From NCBI RefSeq assembly GCF_003287285.1, contig NZ_QMIG01000033.1, positions 1 to 38,171 of the forward strand: 38,171 nt of DNA, written 5' to 3'. Each line of letters begins with the position of its first letter. Within the stretch, counting starts at the first letter, position 1. The notes below the pieces were generated by a model. The model was not told where the DNA came from and searched no databases. It saw nothing but the letters and a program-made list of their open reading frames with translations. The stretch comes from Phytoactinopolyspora halophila. GTDB lineage: Bacteria > Actinomycetota > Actinomycetes > Jiangellales > Jiangellaceae. The position numbers and the translations under genes were made by a program. Shown here piece after piece: positions 16,199-24,296 of this stretch.

Positions 16199-17344
16199 TT
16201 AGCGGTACACGAGCCCGGATAGGCGCCGAGCGAGCCGGCGACGGAACGGGGGAATCCTGCCAAGAGTCCCGAGGACGGCGTTGCGCAGCGGCCGCATTGC
16301 GCGACGGACGGTGGCGAGCCGGGTCAGCCGGTCGGCGAGCTTGACTACCTGGAGTGCGATCGGCCTGCGCGCAGCGCCGTAGTCGTCGAGCTGTTGCGCA
16401 GAGCCGCCGCGCAGGACGCGGTCCAGGATCGTGCCGAGAGCGACGGCGTCGGTGATGCCCGTGTTCATTCCCTGGCCTCCGGCCGGGCTGTGCACGTGCG
16501 CGGCGTCACCAGCGAGAAGGATCCTGCCCTGCCGATACGTGTCGGCGACGCGGTGATGGACGCGGAACCGGGAGCCCCAGATCACGTCGCGGACCTGAGC
16601 TCGGGTGGCTTGCGGACCCCGGGTGTCGAGCAGGTGTTGCAGGAAGTCGGCGTCAGGCATCTGTGGTGCCTCGTCGACCGTGGCGACGATGCGGTGGATA
16701 CCGTCCGGCAGCGGCGCGACCACGACCATTCCGGCGGGGGAGAAGTAGAGGATGACCTCGTCGTGGGGTGCACCACCGCTCAGCCGCACGTCGGCGAGGG
16801 TGAAGGACTCCGCGTACGTTTCGCCGCCGAAACCGATGCCGGCCTGTTCGCGCACGGTGCTGTGCATGCCGTCGGCCCCGACGACATAGGCGGCGCGGGT
16901 CTGGCTCCCATTCGAGAAGGTCGCGGCGACGCCGGTGTCGTCGTGATCGAGCGTGGTCAGGGTGTAGGGGCGGTGCACTGTCCCTCCGAGCTTGATCAGC
17001 CGCTCCAGCAGCACCCGTTCCGTCATCGCTTGGGAGATCATCAGCGTGTATGGGTAGGCGGTCGGCAGATTGTCGAATGGCACCGGAACGAGCACCCGGT
17101 CGCGGTCTCGGATGGTGAATCGCGGCGCGTGAACTCCGAGAGCGGCGAGCCGTTCGGCCACGCCGTGCGGTTCGAGCGCTTCCAGCGTCAGCGAGTGCAC
17201 GACGGCCGCGCGGGACGTGTTGTCCCCGGCGGCTTGATTGTCGACGACGGTGACCTCGTGGCCGCGGCTGACCAGGGAGATCGCGGCCGTCAGCCCGGTA
17301 GGCCCGGCGCCGACGACGAGAACGCCGGTGGTGGTGGGGAGCAT
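16199..17344 (-). CDS. FAD-dependent aromatic-type monooxygenase (PHBH fold)
   Basis: 381-residue flavoprotein hydroxylase. GAGPTG (12-17) is the dinucleotide-binding motif, GADGMHS (156-162) the DG motif binding FAD and NADPH, and LAGDAAH (277-283) plus GGQGMNTGI (289-297) the GD motif. The family hydroxylates phenolic or polyketide substrates, and some members inactivate antibiotics (tetracycline and rifamycin monooxygenases). At 381 residues it lacks the C-terminal thioredoxin-like extension of longer hydroxylases. AGGAGG lies five bases before ATG 17344. It is divergent from a TetR regulator. A TTGACC-N17-TAGAGT promoter is visible and two composite operators overlap the promoter region, so substrate-induced derepression is likely. 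The natural substrate is unknown. Confidence 0.9.
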   Translation of the reverse strand: MLPTTTGVLVVGAGPTGLTAAISLVSRGHEVTVVDNQAAGDNTSRAAVVHSLTLEALEPHGVAERLAALGVHAPRFTIRDRDRVLVPVPFDNLPTAYPYTLMISQAMTERVLLERLIKLGGTVHRPYTLTTLDHDDTGVAATFSNGSQTRAAYVVGADGMHSTVREQAGIGFGGETYAESFTLADVRLSGGAPHDEVILYFSPAGMVVVAPLPDGIHRIVATVDEAPQMPDADFLQHLLDTRGPQATRAQVRDVIWGSRFRVHHRVADTYRQGRILLAGDAAHVHSPAGGQGMNTGITDAVALGTILDRVLRGGSAQQLDDYGAARRPIALQVVKLADRLTRLATVRRAMRPLRNAVLGTLGRIPPFRRRLARRLSGLVYR

Positions 17345-17358
17345 GGCCGCCCTCCTAG

Positions 17359-17388
17359 GTCAACATATGTTGGCCAACGTTTGTTGAC
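17359..17388. promoter_or_regulatory. TetR operator candidate 1 (30 bp, double palindrome)
   Basis: Begins GTCAACA and ends TGTTGAC. It contains the perfect palindrome CAACATATGTTG followed by a second, imperfect one centred on AACGTT. It lies between the monooxygenase minus-strand -10 element and its ribosome site, and matches the site at 17416-17445 at 26 of 30 positions. Two overlapping or adjacent palindromes per site suggest binding by two TetR dimers. Confidence 0.75.
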
Positions 17389-17391
17389 TTC

Positions 17392-17420
17392 ACTCTAGTA
17401 CCCCGGACACGCCGGGTCAA
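17392..17420 (-). promoter_or_regulatory. Sigma-70-type promoter of the FAD monooxygenase
   Basis: On the minus strand, TTGACC (17415-17420) is followed by 17 bases and TAGAGT (17392-17397). The -35 overlaps the first bases of operator 2, and operator 1 lies just downstream of the start region. A repressor on either site should block transcription. Confidence 0.6.
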
Positions 17421-17445
17421 CAATTGTTGGCAAACGTTCGTTGAC
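17416..17445. promoter_or_regulatory. TetR operator candidate 2 (30 bp, double palindrome)
   Basis: Same 30-bp layout as the site at 17359: GTCAACA at the left, GTTGAC at the right, with the perfect palindrome CAACAATTGTTG in the left half. The centres of the two sites are 57 bases apart. This copy overlaps both the monooxygenase -35 and the proposed tetR promoter, so autoregulation is expected. Confidence 0.75.
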
Positions 17446-17452
17446 CTAGCAT
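17424..17452 (+). promoter_or_regulatory. Probable leaderless promoter of the TetR gene
   Basis: TTGTTG (17424-17429), 17 bases, then TAGCAT (17447-17452), with ATG at 17460 only seven bases downstream. No ribosome site is present, so the transcript probably begins at or next to the start codon. The -35 lies inside operator 2. Confidence 0.5.
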
Positions 17453-17459
17453 TGCCGGG

Positions 17460-18035
17460 ATGCGGAGGGCATCAGAGGAAACGAAGGCGACCATCCTGGA
17501 CGCGGCTCGAGACCGGTTCGCCGCAGATGGCTACGAGCGCGCGACGATCCGCGCCATAGCCGCGGACGCGTGTATCGATCCGTCGATGGTGATGCGCTAC
17601 TTCGGAAGCAAGGAGAAACTGTTCGCGGCAGCGGCGCATTTCGATCTCGAGCTTCCGTCACTCGTACAGGTGCCCCGCTCCGAGGTCGGCGAGCGGCTCG
17701 TCCGGCACTTCCTCGATCGATGGGAGGGGGACGAGGCGTTGATGATATTGCTGCGCTCCGGTGTCACGAACGCTGTCGCCGCCGAGCGGATGCAAGCGAT
17801 CTTCGCCGAGCAGCTGGCACCAGTGGTCGCGGAGGTCGCAGCCGATCCATCCGCTCCAGCATCCACCCGCGCTGGCCTGGTAGCCAGCCAGATTCTTGGC
17901 CTCGCGTTGTGCCGGTACGTGTTGCGGTTTCCCCCCGTGGTGGAGATGAGCCGCGAAGAGGTAGTGAGGTGGGTAGCGCCGACGGTTCAGCGTTACCTGG
18001 CGGATCCTGCGGTCCCTCCGCCCACGCCGCGGTGA
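17460..18035 (+). CDS. TetR/AcrR-family transcriptional regulator
   Basis: 191 residues. The N-terminal helix-turn-helix (about 10-55) reads ATILDAARDRFAADGYERATIRAIAADA then PSMVMRYFGSKEKLF, a classic TetR DNA-binding domain. The variable C-terminal ligand domain follows. It is transcribed divergently from a FAD monooxygenase across 115 bases holding two near-identical 30-bp palindromic sites, the standard arrangement for a self-regulating repressor of a neighbouring enzyme gene. Translation is probably leaderless. The inducer is probably the monooxygenase substrate, which the sequence does not reveal. Its stop codon overlaps the first bases of a 20-bp terminator stem. Confidence 0.92.
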   Translation: MRRASEETKATILDAARDRFAADGYERATIRAIAADACIDPSMVMRYFGSKEKLFAAAAHFDLELPSLVQVPRSEVGERLVRHFLDRWEGDEALMILLRSGVTNAVAAERMQAIFAEQLAPVVAEVAADPSAPASTRAGLVASQILGLALCRYVLRFPPVVEMSREEVVRWVAPTVQRYLADPAVPPPTPR

Positions 18036-18081
18036 TCATCGAGGATGTGCCCGATGCCCGCCGGGCACATCCTCGATGATC
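18034..18081. terminator. Bidirectional hairpin at a convergent junction
   Basis: Arms 18034-18053 and 18062-18081 are perfect 20-base reverse complements with an 8-base loop. The left arm begins GATCATCGAGG, overlapping the tetR stop at 18033-18035. The stem ends 20 bases before the stop of the minus-strand deacetylase gene, so it can end transcription from both sides. No T-run, as often in high-GC actinobacteria. Confidence 0.8.
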
Positions 18082-18101
18082 CTGGGTGGAGGGGCGTGAG
18101 G

Positions 18102-20915
18102 TCAGCGCACCGGTTCGGCGCCGGCGGCCGTACCGCCGTCGGTGATGAAGGCGACGAGCGCAGTCAGCTCGGCACCGGAATCATACCCGGTGTCCTCGCC
18201 GGAACGAGCTGCGCTGTCGAGCGGCACCTCGACGGTCGTCGATCCGCCGGCTAGCTCCGTACTCACCGAGCCCACCACGGCCTCGCCGTCCCAGACGAAG
18301 ACGTTCGCCTGCCCGGCCGTGCTGGTCCGCAGCCGGACGGTGGCCCCGTCGTCGGACATCCGGGCCGAGGCGATCCGCAGCGTTCCCGGTTCGAGACCCG
18401 GGCCGCCTCCGAGTGGCACGCCGTCGATGGCGGCCTGCTCGATGCTCTGCGGAGAATCGACACTTCGCGCCGCCTCCGACGGCAACGTCGGCTCCACCGG
18501 GTCGGGGGCCGACTCCTCCAGCCCGGGCAGCGTGGCGAGTCCCCAGCCGAACGGGTTGGCCTGTACCCCACCGAAGGTCGACCAGCCGATCCGCGTCTGC
18601 CCGGTGTTGTCCTGGGTGTCGGAGTCGTAGAGCAGGACGTTGAAGCCCATCCGCTCGGGGTCGACGGTGTCCGGCAGCACGTCGAACGGGATCTTCGCCT
18701 CGATCGTGTACCCGTCGTACGGATCGCGCACCACCGACGCGACCTCTATGCCGGGTGCCGTTTCGGCGCCCGGGCCCTGGTTGTTGTCCGCATCACGCTG
18801 GAAGCACGGCGGATTGCCATTGTCCGGATCGTCGGTGACGGGGAAGATGCCCGTCTTGAACGTCGTGGCGCTGTGCTGTGACGTCCCGCGCGGATCGACG
18901 GTGATCTCCACCGAGTCGGTTCGCCAGTGCCGCTTGCAGTCCTCCGGCGGGAGCACGTTGCCCAGCTCGTCGTCGGTCACGTCCACGAAGACGTAGAGCG
19001 CCTCGTCGGTGAAGCTCACCTTCGCCGATGCGGAGGCGTCAGCGGCCGCGACCTCCTCACCTTCCCAGTGCGTGGAGGCGTCGAGCTCGTCTGCCGGATA
19101 CTCGCCCTCGCCGGCGACGCCGTCCAGTACTGGCGCCTCATCCACCTGCGGCACCTCGGTGGTGGGAACCAGCTCAAGGACCGCCTCCTGGACGTCGGTG
19201 GTCGAATCGACCGTGGTGACGACGTCAAATGGATAGCCGCCTCCGGGCGCGTTGCTCGACGTCGGCAGCGAGGTGTCGACGTTGGTGACCTCGAACGTCA
19301 CGGATGTGGTGGCGCCGGGTGCGAGATCGTCGAATGCCTGCTCGGCCGGGCTGGCCTCGAAACCGTCGGCGAGGTCGAGGGTGACCGAGCCGCTGGCCGG
19401 GGCGTCGCTGTCGTTGGTGACCTCGACGGCAACCTCCTCGCTGCGCCCGGACCCGACGGAGGCCGTAGGCGTGATGAGCGTTTCGAGCTTCGGCAGGCCC
19501 CGCTCGTGGGTCCACTCCTGGAAGTCCGCGATCTCGGGCCGAGCGGCAAGTCTGCCCTGGATCTGGTGGACCGTCTCGACGACCGTCTCGTTCGTCCCCG
19601 ACGCGCCATCCCGGGTGGTGATGGATGCCGCGAGCGAATGGCGCTCGCCGACGGGCGCGTCGTCGGGCGGCGTGACGACGACGTCGACACTGCTCTCCTG
19701 ACCCGGGCGCACGACCCGCGGCGTGTCACCGGTCTCCTCGACCGTCCAGCCGTCGGGAACCCGGAGATCAAGCTCGGGCCGCACGAGCGGCTTGCGAGCT
19801 GCCGTGACCTGTACGGTCGCGGTGAACGACGTGCCCGGAAGCACGGTGAACGTCTCGGTGTCGACCGTCAGCCCGGTACCGAGGGGGAGACCGTCATCGG
19901 CGGGCAGCACCGCGCCCTCGATGGCGGCCGTCGGCCCGCTGGTGGGCTCGGGATATGGCGTGCGGCTGCCGATCAGAGTGAACCAGTCGCACGCGATCTC
20001 GTCGGGATCCTCCGGAGGCGGCGGGAAGGTGTGCCAGCCCTGGGTGACATACTCCCACTGGGCGCGGCGTTCGAGCATCGCCCACCTCTCGCCCGCGGCC
20101 TCGGACATCCGGCCAGCCCAGACACCGAAGACCCGATCCGTCGGGTCGTCCGCGTCGAAGGGCGTGGTCTCGCAGGCCGGGCCAGGCTCGGCGGATCCCG
20201 AGGCGCGATGTTGCAGGATCCGGGCAGCGGTCCAGGGCTCCAGGCCCTCGCTCTCCACCTGCTCGGGATAGGCGTCGGGATCGGCGGCAGCCTCGTACGC
20301 CTCGACGGCCAGCCGGGCAGCTTCCTGGTGGTTGCCGTGGTTGCCGGGTGAGGGATCCATCGTGACGATCACCTCGGGCCGGGTCGCGCGCACCACCCGG
20401 ACCACCCGTTCCAGCGTGTCGCCGCCGTCCCCGTCCCAGGCCTCCCTGGTCAGCGGCGCGCTCAGGGTGTAGAAGAAATCGATCTTGTCCAGGTTGTAGA
20501 TCCGCTCGATGCCGGCATAGCCGACCGCGCGGCGCTCCTCGGCCTCGCGAATCAGCCCCAGCTCCGGGCCCTCCTCAAGCCCGACGGCGTTGCCGCCGCC
20601 CTCGCCGCGGGTGACGGTGATGACTCCCGCACGCACGTCGTCGAACTCGTTCCACTGGCCGAACGCGGCGAGCGCGCCCGCTTCGTCGTCGGGATGCGCG
20701 CCGACGAAGAGCACGTCGAGGTCGGCGGCATCGCCGGGGGCGTTGCCGGGTGCATCCTCGGGAGCGTTGCCGTAGGTCCCGCCAGGGGTGCTGGCAGCGG
20801 CATCACCCCTGGTGGCATCGTGGGCGCCGGTCCCGTCGGCGCTGGCGCTCGCGGCCAGCGAAGCGATGAGGAACGGGGCTGTCACGACGGCCGTGACACG
20901 CGTCCGTAATCGCAT
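18102..20915 (-). CDS. Secreted PIG-L deacetylase with NEW3 and CBM9-like domains
   Basis: 937 residues. Signal peptide about 1-26, then an Ala/Pro/Gly-rich stretch to 65. A PIG-L/LmbE-type zinc deacetylase domain (about 67-330) has AHPDDE at 73-78 and HGNHQE at 193-198, giving the H74, D77, H196 zinc set. Two NEW3-like beta-sandwich domains (about 345-455, 480-560) and a CBM9/DOMON-like carbohydrate-binding domain (about 595-795) follow, then an extra beta domain (about 840-935). PIG-L enzymes remove acetyl groups from N-acetylglucosamine units in lipids, disaccharides or mycothiol precursors; a secreted form with a CBM9-like domain points to an extracellular glycan. It is the last gene after the ABC transporter operon (40-base gap, AAAGGA before ATG 20915), so it probably prepares the imported sugar. 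Alternative: self cell-wall modification. Confidence 0.9.
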   Translation of the reverse strand: MRLRTRVTAVVTAPFLIASLAASASADGTGAHDATRGDAAASTPGGTYGNAPEDAPGNAPGDAADLDVLFVGAHPDDEAGALAAFGQWNEFDDVRAGVITVTRGEGGGNAVGLEEGPELGLIREAEERRAVGYAGIERIYNLDKIDFFYTLSAPLTREAWDGDGGDTLERVVRVVRATRPEVIVTMDPSPGNHGNHQEAARLAVEAYEAAADPDAYPEQVESEGLEPWTAARILQHRASGSAEPGPACETTPFDADDPTDRVFGVWAGRMSEAAGERWAMLERRAQWEYVTQGWHTFPPPPEDPDEIACDWFTLIGSRTPYPEPTSGPTAAIEGAVLPADDGLPLGTGLTVDTETFTVLPGTSFTATVQVTAARKPLVRPELDLRVPDGWTVEETGDTPRVVRPGQESSVDVVVTPPDDAPVGERHSLAASITTRDGASGTNETVVETVHQIQGRLAARPEIADFQEWTHERGLPKLETLITPTASVGSGRSEEVAVEVTNDSDAPASGSVTLDLADGFEASPAEQAFDDLAPGATTSVTFEVTNVDTSLPTSSNAPGGGYPFDVVTTVDSTTDVQEAVLELVPTTEVPQVDEAPVLDGVAGEGEYPADELDASTHWEGEEVAAADASASAKVSFTDEALYVFVDVTDDELGNVLPPEDCKRHWRTDSVEITVDPRGTSQHSATTFKTGIFPVTDDPDNGNPPCFQRDADNNQGPGAETAPGIEVASVVRDPYDGYTIEAKIPFDVLPDTVDPERMGFNVLLYDSDTQDNTGQTRIGWSTFGGVQANPFGWGLATLPGLEESAPDPVEPTLPSEAARSVDSPQSIEQAAIDGVPLGGGPGLEPGTLRIASARMSDDGATVRLRTSTAGQANVFVWDGEAVVGSVSTELAGGSTTVEVPLDSAARSGEDTGYDSGAELTALVAFITDGGTAAGAEPVR

Positions 20916-20955
20916 GGATCCATCCTTTCGGGGGAGAGGGGCAGGACACCGGGCA

Positions 20956-21759
20956 TCACTTCACCGCGCCTTCGACCATGCCGCGGATGAAGTGGCGCTG
21001 CAGGATCAGGTAGAGGACCACCACCGGCAGCGCGACGAGCGTGGCGCCCGCCGCGAGCAGCGCGGTGCCGGCGGTGTATTGCCCCTGGAAGAACGCGAGT
21101 CCCAGCGGTGCGGTCCGCAGGTCCTCGCTCGTGGCCATGACCAGCGGGATGAGGAACTCGTTCCAGGTCCACATGAAGACGAGCACGAGCATGGTGGTGA
21201 TCGCCGGACGGCCCATCGGCACGAGCACCTGCCACAGGGTGCGCCAGTGGCCGGCGCCGTCCAACCGCGCCGCCTCCACCACCTCGCGCGAGCTGGACCG
21301 GAAGTAGGCACGCATCCAGAACGTGCCGAACGCTACGGACTGGGCGACCTGCGGCATCACGATCGCGACGAGGGTGTTCGTCAGCCCCATCGGTTCGAGG
21401 TCATAGTAGAGCGCGACGACCAGCGCCTCGGCAGGGACCATGATGCCGAGAAGCAGGACGTAGAAGATGACCTCCGAACCGCGGAACCGCATCGTGCCGA
21501 AGGCATAGCCGGCCATCACCGAGAAGACGGCGGACATCCCGACGACGAGCACGGCGACGACGGCGCTGGTGCGCATGTACGAGCCGAACCGGCCCTGGGT
21601 CCACGCCTCGCCGAAGTTGCTGACATCCACCCATCCGGTGGCGCCGGCCTGCTCCGGCGAGAACGCCGTGGACAGGATGAGGAGTACCGGGTAGAGCGCG
21701 ATGGTCGCGAAGAGGACGAGAATCGCGTAATTCGTGAGTCGTTCGGAACGCGAGATCAT
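20956..21759 (-). CDS. Sugar ABC transporter permease, MalG-type
   Basis: 267 residues, six membrane helices, with the EAA loop VEAARLDGAGHWRTLWQVLVP contacting the ATPase. Short N-terminus and C-terminal GAVK are typical of the MalG-like (CUT1) permease. ATG 21759 overlaps the stop of the partner permease gene by four bases and has GGAGGA upstream. No ATPase gene is in this operon; CUT1 importers in actinobacteria commonly share a single MsiK-type ATPase encoded elsewhere. Confidence 0.92.
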   Translation of the reverse strand: MISRSERLTNYAILVLFATIALYPVLLILSTAFSPEQAGATGWVDVSNFGEAWTQGRFGSYMRTSAVVAVLVVGMSAVFSVMAGYAFGTMRFRGSEVIFYVLLLGIMVPAEALVVALYYDLEPMGLTNTLVAIVMPQVAQSVAFGTFWMRAYFRSSSREVVEAARLDGAGHWRTLWQVLVPMGRPAITTMLVLVFMWTWNEFLIPLVMATSEDLRTAPLGLAFFQGQYTAGTALLAAGATLVALPVVVLYLILQRHFIRGMVEGAVK

Positions 21760-22820
21760 CCAATCCTCCGTCCTGTGCTCCCGGCCTCGGTGTCGGGACG
21801 TTCTCCGGCCGCTCCAGCTGCCCCGGTTGCTCCGGTTGCTGCGGGTGCTGCCGGGCTTTCCGGAGAGCTCCCGGGCCGGCGCGCGAAGCGGCGGCGCGCG
21901 AAGCGGCGGCGCGCGCCACGTCCACGCGAGCCCCGATCCGCGTCGCCGCCGATCCGGTTGATGATGACGGTGACGACGAACACGATGGCCGTGAGCACGA
22001 GCGCGAGCGCGGTTGCCGTGCCCACCTCGCCGACGACGAACGCCTGCCGGTAGACCTCGTACGACGGCACCGTGGTGCGGTGACCGGGACCACCACTCGT
22101 CATGACGTACACGAGGTCGAACGTCTTCAGCGCGGCGATGACGGTGAGGGTGAGCGCGACAGCGAGCTCGCCCCGGACAGCAGGCAGGGTGATGGCGAAG
22201 AACTCCTGTCGGGGCCGGGCGCCGTCGAGCCGGGCCGCCTCGTACAGCTCGCGCGGGATCTTGGCCATGCCGGCCAGGAACAGCACGAAACACAGCCCGG
22301 TAGCCACCCACGTGCCCACCAGGCCGACGGACGGCAGGGCCCAGGTGTGGTCACCCAGCCAGGGACGGGCCAGCCCGTCGAGACCGACGGCCCGTAGCAG
22401 GCCGTTGAGCGGGCCCTCCGGCGCGTAGATCTGGCGCCACGCGATGGCGACGACCACCATGGGCACCACTTGCGGGAGGAAGATCAGCACGCGGAAGAGG
22501 CCGAGCCCCGGCATCCGGCGGGCGCGCATCATGGTGGCCGCGAGGAGCAGGCCCAGCGTGGCCGGGACAACGGCGTAGAAGACGATCAGGACCAGCGCGT
22601 GGACGAAGGCGCCCCGGAGGTCCGGATCGGTGAACACCGCCGCGTAGTTGGCCAGCCCGACCCACTCCCCGCTGCCGAGACCGTCCCACTCGTAGAGCGA
22701 GAACGTGGCGCTGCGGACGAGCGGCACGCCGATGAAGGCGACGAACACCACCACGGCCGGCAGGATGTACAGGTAGGCCAGCTTGCGTGGCTCGCCCGGC
22801 GGACCTGGTCGACGTCTCAT
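21756..22820 (-). CDS. Sugar ABC transporter permease, MalF-type, with basic tail
   Basis: 354 residues. Residues 12-290 are a normal six-helix CUT1 permease, with the EAA loop ELYEAARLDGARPRQEFFAI at about 191-210. Residues 291-354 form an unusual tail: an Arg-rich part built on a 15-base DNA repeat (RRFAR twice), then Ala/Gly/Pro-rich sequence. Typical relatives end near residue 300. The ATG overlaps the binding-protein stop and its own stop overlaps the next permease start, so the three transporter genes are translationally coupled. Confidence 0.92.
   Translation of the reverse strand: MRRRPGPPGEPRKLAYLYILPAVVVFVAFIGVPLVRSATFSLYEWDGLGSGEWVGLANYAAVFTDPDLRGAFVHALVLIVFYAVVPATLGLLLAATMMRARRMPGLGLFRVLIFLPQVVPMVVVAIAWRQIYAPEGPLNGLLRAVGLDGLARPWLGDHTWALPSVGLVGTWVATGLCFVLFLAGMAKIPRELYEAARLDGARPRQEFFAITLPAVRGELAVALTLTVIAALKTFDLVYVMTSGGPGHRTTVPSYEVYRQAFVVGEVGTATALALVLTAIVFVVTVIINRIGGDADRGSRGRGARRRFARRRFARRPGSSPESPAAPAATGATGAAGAAGERPDTEAGSTGRRIG
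21880..21915. repeat. 15-bp tandem repeat in the permease tail
   Basis: The unit CGCGCGAAGCGGCGG occurs at 21880-21894 and 21895-21909 and is followed by a partial third copy. It keeps the frame and codes for the repeated RRFAR in the cytoplasmic C-terminal tail. Probably slippage-generated and variable between strains. Confidence 0.8.
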
Positions 22821-24265
22821 TGGTCTTCGACGTGCTCCAGGTACTCGCTCTCCAGGTGGTCGAGGAATTCTTCGGGGCTGCGCTCGCCTCCGAGCAGGTC
22901 CTGGACGGCGGCGGTGAGGGTGTCGAAGAACGTCGGTGTCGCGTAGTCGAGGTAGGGCACCACGAGGTCCTCCTCACCGGCGCGTGCCCAGGCGTCGAAC
23001 ACCTCGGCCTGGAGGCCGTCGACGTCCTGCTCGGCGGCATCGACGACGGGAAGGTTGCCGGTCTCGGTGATCGTCTCCATCGCGTCGGCGCTGGTGATGA
23101 AGTCGATGTAGGCGGCCGCTGCGTCCTGGTTCTCGCTGTTAGCAGGAATGGAGAACGGGATGCTGATACCCCCGGTGACCAGCCGCTGCCCGCTGGCGCC
23201 GGCTGGGGGAAGCATGAAGCCGACGTCGCCGCCCATGGCTTCATCGAGGTCGGCCACGAGCCAGGTGCCGGCCACGAGGAAGACGCCCTCACCGTCGGCG
23301 AACTGCTGCCAGGCCTCGTCGTAGTCGAGACCGGCGAAGCCCTCGGTGAAGTAGCCCTCGTCTACCCAGGACACGATCGTCTCGGTGGCCTCGACGTTCT
23401 CCGGCGACAGCCATGTCGAGCCGGGCCGGCCGAAGCCGAGGTTGCTGATCGTCTCGGCGTCGGCGAACTGGTTCTGTACGAACCCGTACTCGTGGATTCC
23501 GGCGAACGGATCGAGATTTCCGAACTGGATGGGAAGCTCACCGGCCTCGTGGGCAGTCTCCAGGGCGGCTTCGAACTCCTCCTGGGTTTCCGGCGGATCG
23601 ATGCCGAGTTCGTCGAGCTTGGACTTGTTGTAGAAGGCGCCGACGATCTCGCCCATCTGGGCGAGCCCGTACAGCTGGCCTTCCCCGTAGACCTCACCGT
23701 CGTCGCTGTACATGGCCAGCGCCCGCACCGATTCGGGGAACCGTTCGAACCAGCCGTAGGCCTCGGCGTAGTCGTCGAGCGGCGTCAACAGGTCATTGCC
23801 GACATACTGGCCCATCTCCGTGCGGCTGTTGTTGGCCTGGACGACGTCGGGCGCGTCGTCACCGCTGAGCGCCAGCCGGAGCGTGGTCCGAAGATCGTCG
23901 GTCGAGCGGGAGACCCGCTCGATGGTGATGTTGGGGTATTCCTCTTCGAACGCCTCGTTGAGCGCGTCGATCTGCTCGGACTGCCCACCGCGGACCTCCT
24001 GATCCCAGACGACGAGCGTCACGTCGCCCAGATTCCCCGGGTCGGTCTCGACGTCGGTGCCGCTGCCGGTGCCGGCGTCACCCGCGTCGTCGTCCGCGTC
24101 ATCGTCGCTGCCGGGAGCGCACGCCGCGATGAGCGTGAAGGCGGCTGCGGTGGCCGCGAACCGGATCCACGTCCGTGTCCTGGATACCGGCATCCTGGTT
24201 TCTCGGGGGCTGGTTTCCTGGGGGCTGGTTTCTCGGGTGCTGGCCCATGGCCTTGCTGTGCTCAT
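22817..24265 (-). CDS. Sugar ABC transporter substrate-binding lipoprotein
   Basis: 482 residues. A lipobox LIAAC places the lipidated cysteine at residue 49 of the longest form, followed by an Asp-rich linker and a family 1 extracellular solute-binding domain (VTLVVWDQEVRGGQSEQIDALNEAF onward). Such proteins capture oligosaccharides at the membrane for the two permeases encoded next. ATG 24265 has AAGGG about eight bases upstream. ATG 24193 would give a more standard 25-residue signal (MPVSRTRTW...) but has no good ribosome site. The intervening codons are a short repeat (ETSPQETSPRET). It is the second gene after PfkB, 31 bases downstream of it. Confidence 0.92.
   Translation of the reverse strand: MSTARPWASTRETSPQETSPRETRMPVSRTRTWIRFAATAAAFTLIAACAPGSDDDADDDAGDAGTGSGTDVETDPGNLGDVTLVVWDQEVRGGQSEQIDALNEAFEEEYPNITIERVSRSTDDLRTTLRLALSGDDAPDVVQANNSRTEMGQYVGNDLLTPLDDYAEAYGWFERFPESVRALAMYSDDGEVYGEGQLYGLAQMGEIVGAFYNKSKLDELGIDPPETQEEFEAALETAHEAGELPIQFGNLDPFAGIHEYGFVQNQFADAETISNLGFGRPGSTWLSPENVEATETIVSWVDEGYFTEGFAGLDYDEAWQQFADGEGVFLVAGTWLVADLDEAMGGDVGFMLPPAGASGQRLVTGGISIPFSIPANSENQDAAAAYIDFITSADAMETITETGNLPVVDAAEQDVDGLQAEVFDAWARAGEEDLVVPYLDYATPTFFDTLTAAVQDLLGGERSPEEFLDHLESEYLEHVEDQ
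24195..24243. repeat. ~18-bp imperfect tandem repeat at the binding-protein start
   Basis: About two and a half copies of a CTGGTTTCTCGGGGG-like unit (plus strand) code for repeated ETSP residues before the signal peptide core. Because the repeat sits between two candidate start codons, copy-number change would lengthen or shorten the leader without shifting the frame. Confidence 0.6.
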
Positions 24266-24296
24266 TCGTCTGCCCTTTCGTGTGCGTCCCGGATCC

